The position numbers were made by a program, and so were the translations under genes. Shown in pieces: positions 17,864 to 27,421 of a DNA stretch of 64,000 bases (position 1 is the first letter of the stretch; the number at the start of each line of letters is the position of its first letter). This stretch comes from Alteromonas aquimaris (lineage in GTDB: Bacteria; Pseudomonadota; Gammaproteobacteria; Enterobacterales; Alteromonadaceae). The stretch lies in assembly GCF_026183695.1 (NCBI RefSeq), contig NZ_JAPFRD010000005.1, forward strand, positions 518,075 through 582,074, read 5' to 3'. Below the pieces are notes generated by a model. It was not told the origin of the DNA. It saw only the letters and a list, made by a program, of their open reading frames with translations, and ran no database searches.

Positions 17864-20800
17864 ATGGCCCAGTGCCGTATTTTCGTATCATCTCCTGGGG
17901 ACGTTGCTGTAGAGAGGACACTGGTTGGCAGTGTAGTTGAGCGACTCAAAGCTAAATTTGGTCACAGAAGTCACATCAAATTGATATTATGGGAGCAACT
18001 GCCATTAAACGCTTCTGACTCCTTTCAGCCCCAGTTGCCGGCTTCTTCAGAGTGTGAGCTGTTTCTGCTCATTCTATGGAAGCGGATTGGCACACCGCTG
18101 CCCGATTCAGCATTGCCAGATGGGTATGACGGCCCGATTACGGGCACTGAGTTTGAATTTCTATCCGCATTAAAGAGTCAAAAAAATAAGGGTAAACCTA
18201 CCATTTGGGTATACCGAAAAATTAACCCCAATAAGAAATCTGGCTTAGATGAAGTGGATATTTTTTTTGAAAAATATTTCCTTGACTCACAGCAACGTCT
18301 ATCTAAAGCATTTCACCAGTTCAATACGACTACTGACTTTGAATATCAATTGGAAGCACATCTGAATATTTGGCTCGATGAAAATCTGCCAACGGTTAGT
18401 GATGACGAACTGCTGAAGATTGAAAAATGGCAAAGTGGCAACCCGTATCTGGGACTCAAGCCTTTTAGATTCTCCCAGGCGAATGTCTTTCGGGGGCGCG
18501 CGGCTGCCGTAGCAGAAAGCATCGAACGGCTAAAATCAAAATCCGCCCAAGGTCATCCTTTTTTGTTAATAATGGGGATGAGTGGGTCAGGTAAATCGAG
18601 TTTATTGCGGGCAGGCATTCTACCCAGCCTATATACGCCGCAAATGGTCCCGGCAGTGAAACAATTCTATCGCGGCATTATGCGTCCTGCCGATGTTCAG
18701 GGCGATCCGTTTGCTGGACTGATATCCGCACTAAGCGCTAAGTCTGCTGGTTACCTTATCGATGATGATGATAAACCGGCTATGCTTGAGCTGTGTAAAA
18801 ATGAGTCAGATAAGTTTATTGAGTATCTGGGCAACGCGTTGCAGAAATGGCCTCCACACAGTCAACTGGTGATAGGCATTGACCAGTTCGAGGAGCTTTA
18901 CAACGCCTCCTCGATTGATATCGAAACACAACGCGCTTTTGCTCGTATAGTTCAGCGTTTAGTTGATCAACTAAACGTATGGGTGGTGGTGACGCTGCGT
19001 AGCGATTGTTATCACTTTTTAACCGACACCCCCGAACTGCTTGAGCTTAAACAAGATGGTGGTCAGCTAGATTTACAGCCGCCGGCACTTTTCAATATTA
19101 AACAAATGATAACAGAGCCTGCAGAGTTAGCCGGTTTGCAGTTTGAGCAAGGGCATGACGGCGAATTACCTCTGGATGAGGTCATTGCCCAGAGTGCGGC
19201 TAAATCTCCTGAGAGTCTTCCTTTGTTGGAATTTACCTTAAGCCAATTGTATGAAAAACGCAGCGCAAGCGGACTACTAACGTTTGCATGCTATGAATCG
19301 ATAGGCGGAATAGAAGGCGCCATTGCCAGTCATGCAGAACATGTTTTCGAACAGTTTAAACCGGCAGTTAAAGCCCGTTTTTCCACTATTTTTAATCAGC
19401 TTGTTACCAGTGTCTCAGACGGTCGTTACTCACGTCACTGGGCTTACCTGGCAGAGTTATGTCGTAACAAGCATTCAAAAGCGCTTGTAGAGGGTTTTTT
19501 AGAGGCGCGTTTGCTGGTATCTGAGTGCAACCCAAAAGGAATTGAAGTGGTTACTCTCGTTCATGAATCGCTATTTCGTCACTGGCCACGTTTGGCAGAG
19601 TATTTGGAAAAAAACAAACGACTTCTGCATTTACGCAATGAAATTGATCAACAAGTTAAACGCTGGTTGGCCAACGGCAAAGATCCGGCTTTACTGCTAA
19701 ATGCAGGAAAGCCATTGGAAGACGGGAAGGCTTTACTTAAAAGCCCATTAGCCCTGGACAAAGAAGCGCGCCAGCTCATTCTTTTGTCGGTCAAACGGGC
19801 GAATTACAATAAACGCATACAATGGAGCGCGGTTGCGGCGCTGGTTCTCATCACGCTATATGCCACGTGGGCATCAGTATCAGCCACACAAAGCCAACGC
19901 ATAGCAGAAACAAGCCTGGCAAAAAGTCAGGATCTAATAGGTTTTTTGGTGGGCGATTTATACAGTCAGCTGAGTAAGCTTGGCCGCTTGGATGTCATGC
20001 AAAGTATTGGTCAAAAAGCGTTAAATTATTTCGTAGAGTTAGATCCCAAACGCGCGACGAATGAAGATATCGCTAATCGAAGCAAAACGTTGTATCAAAT
20101 TGGTAGCGTTTACATAGAGTTGAATCAACATGAGTCAGCCCTTGAAGCCTTCGCTGAAAGTAGAAAGTTGCTGGAATTACTGACCCGGGAAAATCCAGAT
20201 AATTATGAATACCTGTTCGAATATTCTCAGGCTACCTACTGGGTCGGCTATACCTATTGGCTGGGAAAACACTTTGCGAAGGCTCAGCAATTTTTTGAGC
20301 AGTATCTTGATATCGCCAATAATTTAGTTGCATTAAAACCGAATGATAGTAGCGCCAAAATGGAAGTTTCCTATGCGCTTTCCAATCTTGGTACCATGGC
20401 GGGAAGTCTGAATAAACATGAGCTGGCTAAGGAGTATTTTCAAGCATCAATTGCCAATAGTGAAACCATATTAGCGCGCGAACCGGACCACGATGACGCC
20501 CTCTGGTCACAGGCCGATGCAAATTCATGGCTAGGCAATGCTTACCGGAAGCAATTGGATTTAAAAAAAGCGCTGAAATACTACCAGGACGAACAGCGGG
20601 TTTTTAAGTCGCTAGTAAAACAGTCGTATAGCTATCACAATCGCTACGATTTGCTTCTTGCAACCAATCGTATCTTGGGTTTAAAGAGTTATCTGGGGCA
20701 ATATGACAAAGCGCTCGAAGGGTATTATGCGTTACTGAACGATATTAAGTATTTAGTAAATCATGATCCCGACAATAGCCGGTGGCGTCATACTCACGTC

Positions 20801-21289
20801 ATTTTGCTGGCCGACATTGCAAAAAATGAATTTTTGCAGGGAAACTGGTTAAAAGCAAAGCAGTACTTTAAAAGAAGCTTTCGAATTACTCCTAGCCTGC
20901 CAACAAATATAGAACGAATCTGGGTAGATGATTACGCTGAGCGTCACTATTGGTATTGGCGATTTCTGTATGCTCAGGGTGAAACTAAACAAGCCCAAAT
21001 AGTGGGCAACCAAATCATGTCATTATCGAGCAAACCAGCTAAAGTTTGGCAAATTCGCTATGCAAGCAGAAGTGCACAGCCCGTTGATTTTGAAAACGCC
21101 AGGAAAAAAACAGACATCGCTGGGCCGGACGCGTTGATTGCCTATCTCGAATACGCCATTGCCAATAATGATGATGAAACCAGCCGAAAGCTTGCGTCCT
21201 ACGTCCCAGAAGAAATGTGGAAAAATTTTGATTTAAAAGAGCTGAAACTTTTACTTCCGCCTAAAGAGTTGAGCCTTTCCCAGCAATAG
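17864..21289 (+). CDS. DUF4062-nSTAND1 NTPase with transmembrane helix and TPR domain
   Basis: 1141 residues from the ATG at 17864 (a TTG six codons upstream is possible). Order: N-terminal DUF4062, a TIR-like fold (CRIFVSSPGDVAVERTLV, then ELFLLILWKRIGTPLP, TGTEFEFL); nSTAND1 NTPase with Walker A GMSGSGKS (238-245), Walker B LVIGIDQFEE (D340), sensor arginine in VVTLRSDCYHF (R379) and TEPAELAGLQFE; a winged-helix region ending VHESLFRHWPRL; one transmembrane helix (about 653-674); then TPR-like repeats to the end. STAND ATPases switch on by oligomerising after ligand recognition. The intact NTPase and effector-like N-terminus suggest a sensor-executor; defence is inference. Confidence 0.82.
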   Translation: MAQCRIFVSSPGDVAVERTLVGSVVERLKAKFGHRSHIKLILWEQLPLNASDSFQPQLPASSECELFLLILWKRIGTPLPDSALPDGYDGPITGTEFEFLSALKSQKNKGKPTIWVYRKINPNKKSGLDEVDIFFEKYFLDSQQRLSKAFHQFNTTTDFEYQLEAHLNIWLDENLPTVSDDELLKIEKWQSGNPYLGLKPFRFSQANVFRGRAAAVAESIERLKSKSAQGHPFLLIMGMSGSGKSSLLRAGILPSLYTPQMVPAVKQFYRGIMRPADVQGDPFAGLISALSAKSAGYLIDDDDKPAMLELCKNESDKFIEYLGNALQKWPPHSQLVIGIDQFEELYNASSIDIETQRAFARIVQRLVDQLNVWVVVTLRSDCYHFLTDTPELLELKQDGGQLDLQPPALFNIKQMITEPAELAGLQFEQGHDGELPLDEVIAQSAAKSPESLPLLEFTLSQLYEKRSASGLLTFACYESIGGIEGAIASHAEHVFEQFKPAVKARFSTIFNQLVTSVSDGRYSRHWAYLAELCRNKHSKALVEGFLEARLLVSECNPKGIEVVTLVHESLFRHWPRLAEYLEKNKRLLHLRNEIDQQVKRWLANGKDPALLLNAGKPLEDGKALLKSPLALDKEARQLILLSVKRANYNKRIQWSAVAALVLITLYATWASVSATQSQRIAETSLAKSQDLIGFLVGDLYSQLSKLGRLDVMQSIGQKALNYFVELDPKRATNEDIANRSKTLYQIGSVYIELNQHESALEAFAESRKLLELLTRENPDNYEYLFEYSQATYWVGYTYWLGKHFAKAQQFFEQYLDIANNLVALKPNDSSAKMEVSYALSNLGTMAGSLNKHELAKEYFQASIANSETILAREPDHDDALWSQADANSWLGNAYRKQLDLKKALKYYQDEQRVFKSLVKQSYSYHNRYDLLLATNRILGLKSYLGQYDKALEGYYALLNDIKYLVNHDPDNSRWRHTHVILLADIAKNEFLQGNWLKAKQYFKRSFRITPSLPTNIERIWVDDYAERHYWYWRFLYAQGETKQAQIVGNQIMSLSSKPAKVWQIRYASRSAQPVDFENARKKTDIAGPDALIAYLEYAIANNDDETSRKLASYVPEEMWKNFDLKELKLLLPPKELSLSQQ

Positions 21290-21387
21290 TGCGGAAAATA
21301 CACAAGCTGTAGGAATAGGTCATTGCTTTTAAAGAAGATGAGCATGAATTTATTGTGTGCTTACTTAACAAAAAAACAGGAGCTTTT

Positions 21388-21945
21388 ATGCGTAACATTA
21401 AACCCAATCAACCCATGCTACTTAAACTTTTAATTTTAACTGCCGCTTTTATTCTTTTTACTACGAGCAGTTTACCTGCGTTGGCTGATGGAGCCACTAA
21501 CCAAAATTCAGTTGAAGTGAAACTGGTACCCTCTGCGGATAACCCGGCAGATCTCATTTTATATATGGGAAACGAAAAAATTGAAGTGATTGACTTTCCG
21601 AAGGGTAAGAAATTTATTCAGTTCGCGTTTCCAGCCGAATACAGCAACTACAGTATTCGTGTATTTGAAATGAATGAGGTTGCCGATAAGACGCGAATAA
21701 TGGACCTCTATAAAACCAATCCCGCGCAGGGGATTGAAGCGTTTGATAAGCAATGGGAGGGTAAAGCGTCTAGCCAACAAAAAGGCCACGAATTTAATCT
21801 GCGTGAACCCAAAAACCACAATATGGTTTTACAAAACTTAAATCGAGACGGTACTAGAGAAGGGACGTTGCACGATTATATTCTTAAGTTTACGGTGAAC
21901 GGAAAAACCTATTTGCATGATCCCCAGATAAGAAATCGCGATTAA
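21388..21945 (+). CDS. Small exported protein of unknown function
   Basis: 185 residues from the ATG at 21388, chosen because AGGAG lies five bases upstream; the frame extends 11 codons further without such a site. A signal peptide is clear (basic MRNIK, hydrophobic LLKLLILTAAFILF, cut near ALA-DG). The mature part is hydrophilic with beta-rich stretches (SVEVKLVPSADNPADLILYM and HDYILKFTVNGKTYL). I recognise no family. It lies 98 bases after the STAND gene in the same direction, so it may be a third member of that locus. Confidence 0.65.
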   Translation: MRNIKPNQPMLLKLLILTAAFILFTTSSLPALADGATNQNSVEVKLVPSADNPADLILYMGNEKIEVIDFPKGKKFIQFAFPAEYSNYSIRVFEMNEVADKTRIMDLYKTNPAQGIEAFDKQWEGKASSQQKGHEFNLREPKNHNMVLQNLNRDGTREGTLHDYILKFTVNGKTYLHDPQIRNRD

Positions 21946-21965
21946 TCGCGCATGGATAGGCACGC

Positions 21966-22841
21966 TTAGTAAAGCTTACTACCCCAGTCCAGCTTACTAC
22001 GCAGCACATTGAAATAGTTATATCCTTTGGGATGAACGAGTGCCAAGGTATCAGCACTCTTGCGCACTCGAATTTCATCGCCGGGCAGCACAGGTAAAAC
22101 GATATGGCTATCACAACTTACCTGTAAGCTGTCACTGTTAACTTTAGATACGCGCATGGACACTTCACTGTTGGCGTCTACCACTATGGGGCGGGAACTG
22201 AGCGTGTGAGGAAACATGGGAACGAGAGTTAATGCGTCAAGTCTAGGCATAATGATAGGACCGCCGCCTGATAATGAGTAGGCTGTCGAACCTGTGGGGG
22301 TGGCAACAATCAACCCATCAGAACGCTGACTGAACACAAACTGGTTATCGATGTAAATTTCAAATTCCATCATGTGCGCGACTTTCCCATGGTGAAGTAC
22401 CACTTCATTCACCGCGCAATTATTGCTTTTTAACTGTTCATGGCGATATACGCCCACTTCCAGTAAAAAACGCTGTTCGACAACGGTTTCGCCTGCAAAA
22501 ATCAAATCAAGTTGGGATGAAATTTCATCGGGACTGATATCAGTTAGAAACCCCAGGTTACCTCGGTTAACGCCCACCACGTGAATTTCAAAGCGAGATA
22601 AAACCCTGGCAGCCCCTAACATGCTGCCATCGCCTCCTACCACTACAGCAAGATCAGCTTGTTTACCTATTGTTACCAGGTTTGCAAACGGCGCGTCCAC
22701 ATCGGTCATCTCGGTGGCTAAGCTTTCCTCAAGGAGTATTTCGCAACCTTTGTTTTTAAGATAGGCAATAAGTTCGTCAAGACTGTCCTGGGTAGCTTCA
22801 TGACTTGGTTTGCCAATTAAGCCGACGGTTTTGTATAACAT
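21966..22841 (-). CDS. nadK: NAD kinase
   Basis: 291 residues, normal length. It phosphorylates NAD to NADP with ATP in the cytosol. Signatures: [16 protein letters not shown] (GGDGSM at 69-74, with the catalytic Asp), [41 protein letters not shown] and SRPIVV. In many gammaproteobacteria nadK directly precedes recN; here about 13 kb separates them, which marks the intervening genes as an insertion. Confidence 0.96.
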   Translation of the reverse strand: MLYKTVGLIGKPSHEATQDSLDELIAYLKNKGCEILLEESLATEMTDVDAPFANLVTIGKQADLAVVVGGDGSMLGAARVLSRFEIHVVGVNRGNLGFLTDISPDEISSQLDLIFAGETVVEQRFLLEVGVYRHEQLKSNNCAVNEVVLHHGKVAHMMEFEIYIDNQFVFSQRSDGLIVATPTGSTAYSLSGGGPIIMPRLDALTLVPMFPHTLSSRPIVVDANSEVSMRVSKVNSDSLQVSCDSHIVLPVLPGDEIRVRKSADTLALVHPKGYNYFNVLRSKLDWGSKLY

Positions 22842-22916
22842 TAAGATGCTGATGTCCGTAGTAAAATCAGGGGGCTACCTTGGACATTAGCACACATGAC
22901 CAGTTGAAAGAAAGTG

Positions 22917-23684
22917 TTAGCGCGCAGTCCAGCCACCATCCAGGATCATAGTCTGACCAGTAATGTTACGAGCATTATTGCTGATCAGGAAGCTTGCGGT
23001 GGCGGCCAGTTCTTCAATACTTATAAAGGCTTTCTTGGGCATGGGTTCCAACATGATTTTGTTCACCACGTCTTCTTCAGAAATTCCGTTTTCTTCGGCC
23101 TGAGCTTTTATCTGTTGTTCCACCAATGGGGTTTTGACATATGCTGGGCAGAGGGTGTTGATAGTAACATCACAATCCCCGGTTTCCAGCGCTACCGTTT
23201 TTGCAAAGCCAAGCAAACCATGTTTGGCGGCTACATAAGCCGATTTGTAGGGTGAAGCAATCACCGAGTGAATTGAACCTACGTTAATAATTCGCCCAAA
23301 ATTACGTTCACGCATACCTGGTAAAAATGCTTGAGTGAGTAGGGCAGGGCCCACCAGCATTACATTGATCAACTGTTGCCATTTATCTGCAGGAAAGGAT
23401 TCCAGTCTGGAAACATGCTGAATGCCGGCGTTATTGATCAAAATATCGATAGGCGTGGCTGACAAGTTTTCAGCGGTCTGCCGGACCTGCTCAGCATTGC
23501 TTACATCCAGCGCTATCGATGCGGCACTTAAACGACGAGACGTTAATTTTTCACTCGCTGCTGAAGCGGCTTGAAGATTTAGATCAGCCAACACTACATG
23601 GTGACCTTGTTGCGCTAAATGCTCAGCGATACCAAAACCAATACCGCTGGCGCCGCCGGTAATCAAAATATTCCGTTTAGTCAT
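22917..23684 (-). CDS. bdhA: D-3-hydroxybutyrate dehydrogenase (SDR)
   Basis: 255 residues from the ATG at 23684, which has GGGGA upstream; an ATG four codons earlier is possible. It is a short-chain dehydrogenase: NAD motif TGGASGIGFGIA, NNAGIQHV, catalytic Ser in INVGSIHSVIASP, YVAAKHG (Tyr and Lys), and AYVKTPLVEQQI with IMLEPMPKKAFIS, which match bacterial 3-hydroxybutyrate dehydrogenases. It oxidises D-3-hydroxybutyrate to acetoacetate. It is the last gene of a four-gene minus-strand operon and overlaps the end of the depolymerase-like gene, supporting the substrate call. Confidence 0.88.
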   Translation of the reverse strand: MTKRNILITGGASGIGFGIAEHLAQQGHHVVLADLNLQAASAASEKLTSRRLSAASIALDVSNAEQVRQTAENLSATPIDILINNAGIQHVSRLESFPADKWQQLINVMLVGPALLTQAFLPGMRERNFGRIINVGSIHSVIASPYKSAYVAAKHGLLGFAKTVALETGDCDVTINTLCPAYVKTPLVEQQIKAQAEENGISEEDVVNKIMLEPMPKKAFISIEELAATASFLISNNARNITGQTMILDGGWTAR

Positions 23685-24684
23685 CGGTGTCCCCATTGTT
23701 CAACTTTTCAACGATGGTCATCACGGCTTTGATTTGCTGACCTTCGGCGGTGGCGTATTCCGCGGAGGTATATCCCCACCAATCCCAGCAGCCCTGAGGA
23801 TTAAGCGGCATAAACATGGACTTTTTGGTTTGCGGATACACCACGACCATATTGTTGCTGTCTGCCCATTCATTTATTCCTGTATTTTGCACATACGCTT
23901 TTCCTACCGCTTCGGCATACTGATTACAGCCATGAAAACTGATATGCACCTTGCATAGATTCCCGTCAGCACAGGATTGAGGAATATAAATATAACCTGT
24001 GTCCGCCATGGTCTTAGCCGATTCGCCTGCTAAAGCATGTTGATTGAATGCAAGCAGTTCACCCGAGAGCTCAGCTGTTGGGGGATCCAAATCACCGATA
24101 AGCTTTGTAAGCATTTCGCCGGCGGCATCGTAATCGCAACTTCCCAGGTAAGGTGTATCAGAAGTTAAGCAAGAGCCGCCTTTTTCTTTAGTAGGAAATA
24201 AATGTGCAAAGGGTTTGTCATTCACGTAGGTCACATTCGGTGCGCCCACCCAGCTTTGATATTGCTCAAATAGCAAATCAGAAGCTGCTGCGGTGACTTT
24301 GAGATCTTTAGTTCCGTGAAGAAGCCAGACCTTATCGCCTTCGAGGTTACTTAATGCTGCAATTTTTCCTTCTTTAGCCCACGTAACGGCAGACTGATTC
24401 AGTGTTGATAAGTCAACCGGTGTGTCCATTTTGCTGACACACTGATTTAGCGCCACCGTAATATCATTCTGTCCACAAAAATAAGGTCCTGCTGCAATAA
24501 TTCCTGCTCCGTTCACTTTGTCACTGTGGGCCACATGGAACTGTGTTGCCATATAACCGCCGGAAGACAACCCTGAGACTGTCATATCTGACACATCCAA
24601 ATTAAGTTTTGGCAAGGGAGGAGCTGCAATAGCATAAAGAGGAAGCGATATAGCTGACACTAATGTAAAGCGCGCAAACTGCAT
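23677..24684 (-). CDS. PHB depolymerase-family esterase, exported
   Basis: 335 residues with signal peptide (about 1-21, cut at AIA-AP). The lipase box GLSSG (38-42, nucleophile Ser40) opens a catalytic domain of the poly(3-hydroxybutyrate) depolymerase type (PF10503-like), with AGIIAAGPYFCGQ, WLLHGTKDLKV, CKVHISFHGCNQYA and WADSNNMVVVYPQ. It resembles periplasmic PHB depolymerase PhaZ1 of Rhodospirillum rubrum in architecture; no separate substrate-binding domain is seen. It would release 3-hydroxybutyrate or oligomers for the neighbouring permease and dehydrogenase. Seven bases separate it from the upstream gene. Confidence 0.83.
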   Translation of the reverse strand: MQFARFTLVSAISLPLYAIAAPPLPKLNLDVSDMTVSGLSSGGYMATQFHVAHSDKVNGAGIIAAGPYFCGQNDITVALNQCVSKMDTPVDLSTLNQSAVTWAKEGKIAALSNLEGDKVWLLHGTKDLKVTAAASDLLFEQYQSWVGAPNVTYVNDKPFAHLFPTKEKGGSCLTSDTPYLGSCDYDAAGEMLTKLIGDLDPPTAELSGELLAFNQHALAGESAKTMADTGYIYIPQSCADGNLCKVHISFHGCNQYAEAVGKAYVQNTGINEWADSNNMVVVYPQTKKSMFMPLNPQGCWDWWGYTSAEYATAEGQQIKAVMTIVEKLNNGDTDD

Positions 24685-24691
24685 AATAATA

Positions 24692-25891
24692 TTACCTGAC
24701 AGGGTTATTTAAAAAAGTGGTGATAGCAGTTGCATGCTGCTGCACATTCACCACACCTTCCAGATGACCAAACTGCCCCTGTAGAGTAAGCAATTTACTG
24801 GATTCACTGAGCATTTGATGGGGCGTATCCACAAGATAGGGCATCAGCAATAGGTCGCTGGCAGACGGTAAAAAGAGACTGGGGGCGGCCACGTCTGCCA
24901 GCCCTTTGTTCAACGATGTGCCGTGACCGGCGACAAACAGCTGGCAAGCCCGCGCCAAATAGAGCAGGGAATTTGCGTCCATATTTTCAGCTCGTGCTGT
25001 TGCGCGCTGTTTTAGCCATTTAACGATACTGTGGGAAGATGTAATACGAGTTAGGGGCGCTGCCTCTAAAGGAGTGTAACCGAGTGTTTCACCTTGTTGA
25101 TTGAAAAACTCAGGGGTCAGTGCTTGCTGGGTGATAAGCATGAGCGAAGCGGTGAGACCATCGATCGGCATGTTGTCGCGCGAATAATTACCGTTCTGCC
25201 AGTTAGCGTCTAATTTAATCGGTAGCGTCCATTGTTCCAGTAATGCTGTGGTCCAGGCATCACTCTCTCCTGCGCCTATTACTGAAATCACGCGCTTTAC
25301 CTTATCAGGATAAGCAGCAGCCCAGTCCAGCGCCTGCATGGCCCCCATAGAGGGACCAATCACCGCATGCAATGACGCTATGCCCAAGCGCTGCAAAACC
25401 GCTTTTTGAACATTGACAAAGTCGCGAATGGTGACCACGGGAAAATCTAATCCCCATGGTTTATTTGTAGCAGGGTTGATACTGGCGGGCCCGGTGGTGA
25501 TCACGTGCTCGTCATAGACATTAATGTTAGCCAGTGAATCCACGCTGATGACAAAATATTTAGTTGTATCAATGGCCTTGCCGGGGCCGATAATCGCATC
25601 CCAATATCCCGGTGCGGCATCATTATGGCTGTATTTTCCAGCAGCGTGGGACGTTCCGGTAAAATAATGGGTTATTAAAATAGCGTTGCTTTTATCTTTA
25701 TTAAGCGTGCCGTAGCTTTCCCACCCCACTGTAACTTCTGGTAGTACAGTCCCATTGAACAACTCAAATTGTTGAGCGGTAAAAACTTGCTTTTCAACCA
25801 GTGGCTCATTCGTGGCAGGCTCCGCCTTTGTAAGCACTGCATTACAAAGAATTAAGCAGAAAAAGATATATTTTCTCATCAGCAAGCTCAC
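24692..25891 (-). CDS. Exported MetX-like alpha/beta hydrolase
   Basis: 399 residues. The fold and triad match homoserine O-acetyltransferase relatives: nucleophile in VIGPSMGAMQALDWAAAYPD, Asp in LFLPSASDLLLMPY, His in GQFGHLEG, and early GWESYGTLNKDKSNAILI. Unlike cytosolic MetX it begins with a signal peptide (MRKYIFFCLILCNAVLTKA), so a role in methionine synthesis is unlikely. Within the PHB operon it may act as a periplasmic esterase or oligomer hydrolase (inference). Its start overlaps the permease stop by four bases. Confidence 0.75.
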   Translation of the reverse strand: MSLLMRKYIFFCLILCNAVLTKAEPATNEPLVEKQVFTAQQFELFNGTVLPEVTVGWESYGTLNKDKSNAILITHYFTGTSHAAGKYSHNDAAPGYWDAIIGPGKAIDTTKYFVISVDSLANINVYDEHVITTGPASINPATNKPWGLDFPVVTIRDFVNVQKAVLQRLGIASLHAVIGPSMGAMQALDWAAAYPDKVKRVISVIGAGESDAWTTALLEQWTLPIKLDANWQNGNYSRDNMPIDGLTASLMLITQQALTPEFFNQQGETLGYTPLEAAPLTRITSSHSIVKWLKQRATARAENMDANSLLYLARACQLFVAGHGTSLNKGLADVAAPSLFLPSASDLLLMPYLVDTPHQMLSESSKLLTLQGQFGHLEGVVNVQQHATAITTFLNNPVR

Positions 25892-27183
25892 ATTATTGAA
25901 AACAGACCAATTGCCATAACCAGGCCAATAAGCGGCACGACTACTGTCAAGGCTGCCACTGCGTTATACGCTGCTTTGTGCGTTTCATGGCAGATAGCTC
26001 TGATTGTGGTGACCACGTATCCGTTGTGGGGAAGAGAATCCAGCGCACCCGATGAAATGGAAACAATGCGATGTAATTCGTCTGGTTCTACTCCTTGATC
26101 CAAATAGTGAGGTGCTACCAATGGCAACGCAATCGCCTGCCCACCAGAAGCGGAGCCTGTTAACCCGGCAATAACACTCACCGCTATTGCCGCGCCGATA
26201 AGTTCATTGCCGGGGATCTGGGTCATCAAGTCTACGGTTTGCTGGAAAGCAAGGGTACTTTTGGCAATCGAACCAAAGCCCACCACCGCGGCGGTATTGC
26301 CTATTGCCACTAATGCGCCCGTGGTGCCCAGATTAATGGCCTGTGGCATATTATGAAAATGTTTGTGGTTAATTATCATAATGGTTAAAACACCCCCGCC
26401 CAGCGCAACAATCAAAGCAAGTTGGGCGAGTTGCTCATGTAGCGAAAACGATAACACCAACACCACAATAAGAGGAATGAGCCCTGTAATCGGGTGAGGG
26501 TAGTCGCGTTCGGGAATATGGGGGTCATAGTCTCGACTGTCGAATGCTTCACCGTTGGCAACGGCCTTGCCAATCATTTTCTTCAGCCACCAGTAACCGA
26601 AGGTAGCCATGAAAACGGCGACCACTAAGCTCACTTCCCAACCGGCAAAAGGAGAAGTGCCTAGATACTTAATAGGGATCCAGTTTTGAATTTCGGGTGA
26701 GCCTGCGGAGGTCATGGTGAAAGTTACCGAGCCAAAAGCAAGGGTGGCCGGAATGAATCGACGAGGCAAATTGGCATCTTTGAATAAGCTCAAGGCCATG
26801 GGATAAACCGAAAAGGCCACCACAAACACACTGACGCCGCCATAGGTCAGGATGGCGCACGCCATGACCACTGCCAACACGGCGTGTTTAAAACCCAATT
26901 TGCCGACTATCCAGCGCGCGACAGCATCTGCAGCACCAGTGTCTTCCATAAACTTACCAAAGATTGCACCCAGTAAGAACATGAAAAACCAACTGGCAAT
27001 AAATCCAGAGAAGCCGCTCATATAGGTTTCTACAAAGTTATTTTCGCCTACAAAGACGGGCAACCCACTGGTAAGGGCGACGATCAACGCACATGTCGGC
27101 GCTGCGATGAATAAATTCATTCCGCGTATGGTGAGTATAATCAGTAAAACCAGACCGCCTATCAGGCCAATCAAACTTAACAT
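25888..27183 (-). CDS. GntP-family permease, probably for 3-hydroxybutyrate
   Basis: 431 residues, about 12 hydrophobic helices. Family signs of GntP/CitMHS-like carriers are GFSGFIASWFFMFLLGAIFGK, FKHAVLAVVMACAILTYGGV and GSASGGQAIALPLV. GntP members import gluconate and other hydroxy acids by proton symport across the inner membrane; some are linked to 3-hydroxybutyrate. The operon with a 3-hydroxybutyrate dehydrogenase and a PHB depolymerase-like esterase suggests that substrate here. It is the first gene of the operon and diverges from the TonB receptor with 238 bases between. Confidence 0.82.
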   Translation of the reverse strand: MLSLIGLIGGLVLLIILTIRGMNLFIAAPTCALIVALTSGLPVFVGENNFVETYMSGFSGFIASWFFMFLLGAIFGKFMEDTGAADAVARWIVGKLGFKHAVLAVVMACAILTYGGVSVFVVAFSVYPMALSLFKDANLPRRFIPATLAFGSVTFTMTSAGSPEIQNWIPIKYLGTSPFAGWEVSLVVAVFMATFGYWWLKKMIGKAVANGEAFDSRDYDPHIPERDYPHPITGLIPLIVVLVLSFSLHEQLAQLALIVALGGGVLTIMIINHKHFHNMPQAINLGTTGALVAIGNTAAVVGFGSIAKSTLAFQQTVDLMTQIPGNELIGAAIAVSVIAGLTGSASGGQAIALPLVAPHYLDQGVEPDELHRIVSISSGALDSLPHNGYVVTTIRAICHETHKAAYNAVAALTVVVPLIGLVMAIGLFSIM

Positions 27184-27421
27184 AGTCTATTCCGCTTATT
27201 GTTATTCTCTTTATCTGCAAGACAGATAGTCAGAATTTAGGTAAATTGTGAAGTGATCTCAAGCACTTGCCCATAGTACGATGGTACTACATAAAAAAAT
27301 TCTTGCTTGTTTTAAAGTGAGGGCAGAAGTACTCAGTTTCGATGTTGTCGTTACCACGGTACGCATGAAAATAAATCCACCCGTTTAGCCTTATTAAAAC
27401 AAAAACGAACAGGGAACCGAT

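Noticed and set aside
24692..25891. Methionine-pathway homoserine O-acetyltransferase
   Set aside because: Family triad is present, but the protein has a signal peptide and sits in a hydroxybutyrate operon, so the metX name is not justified.
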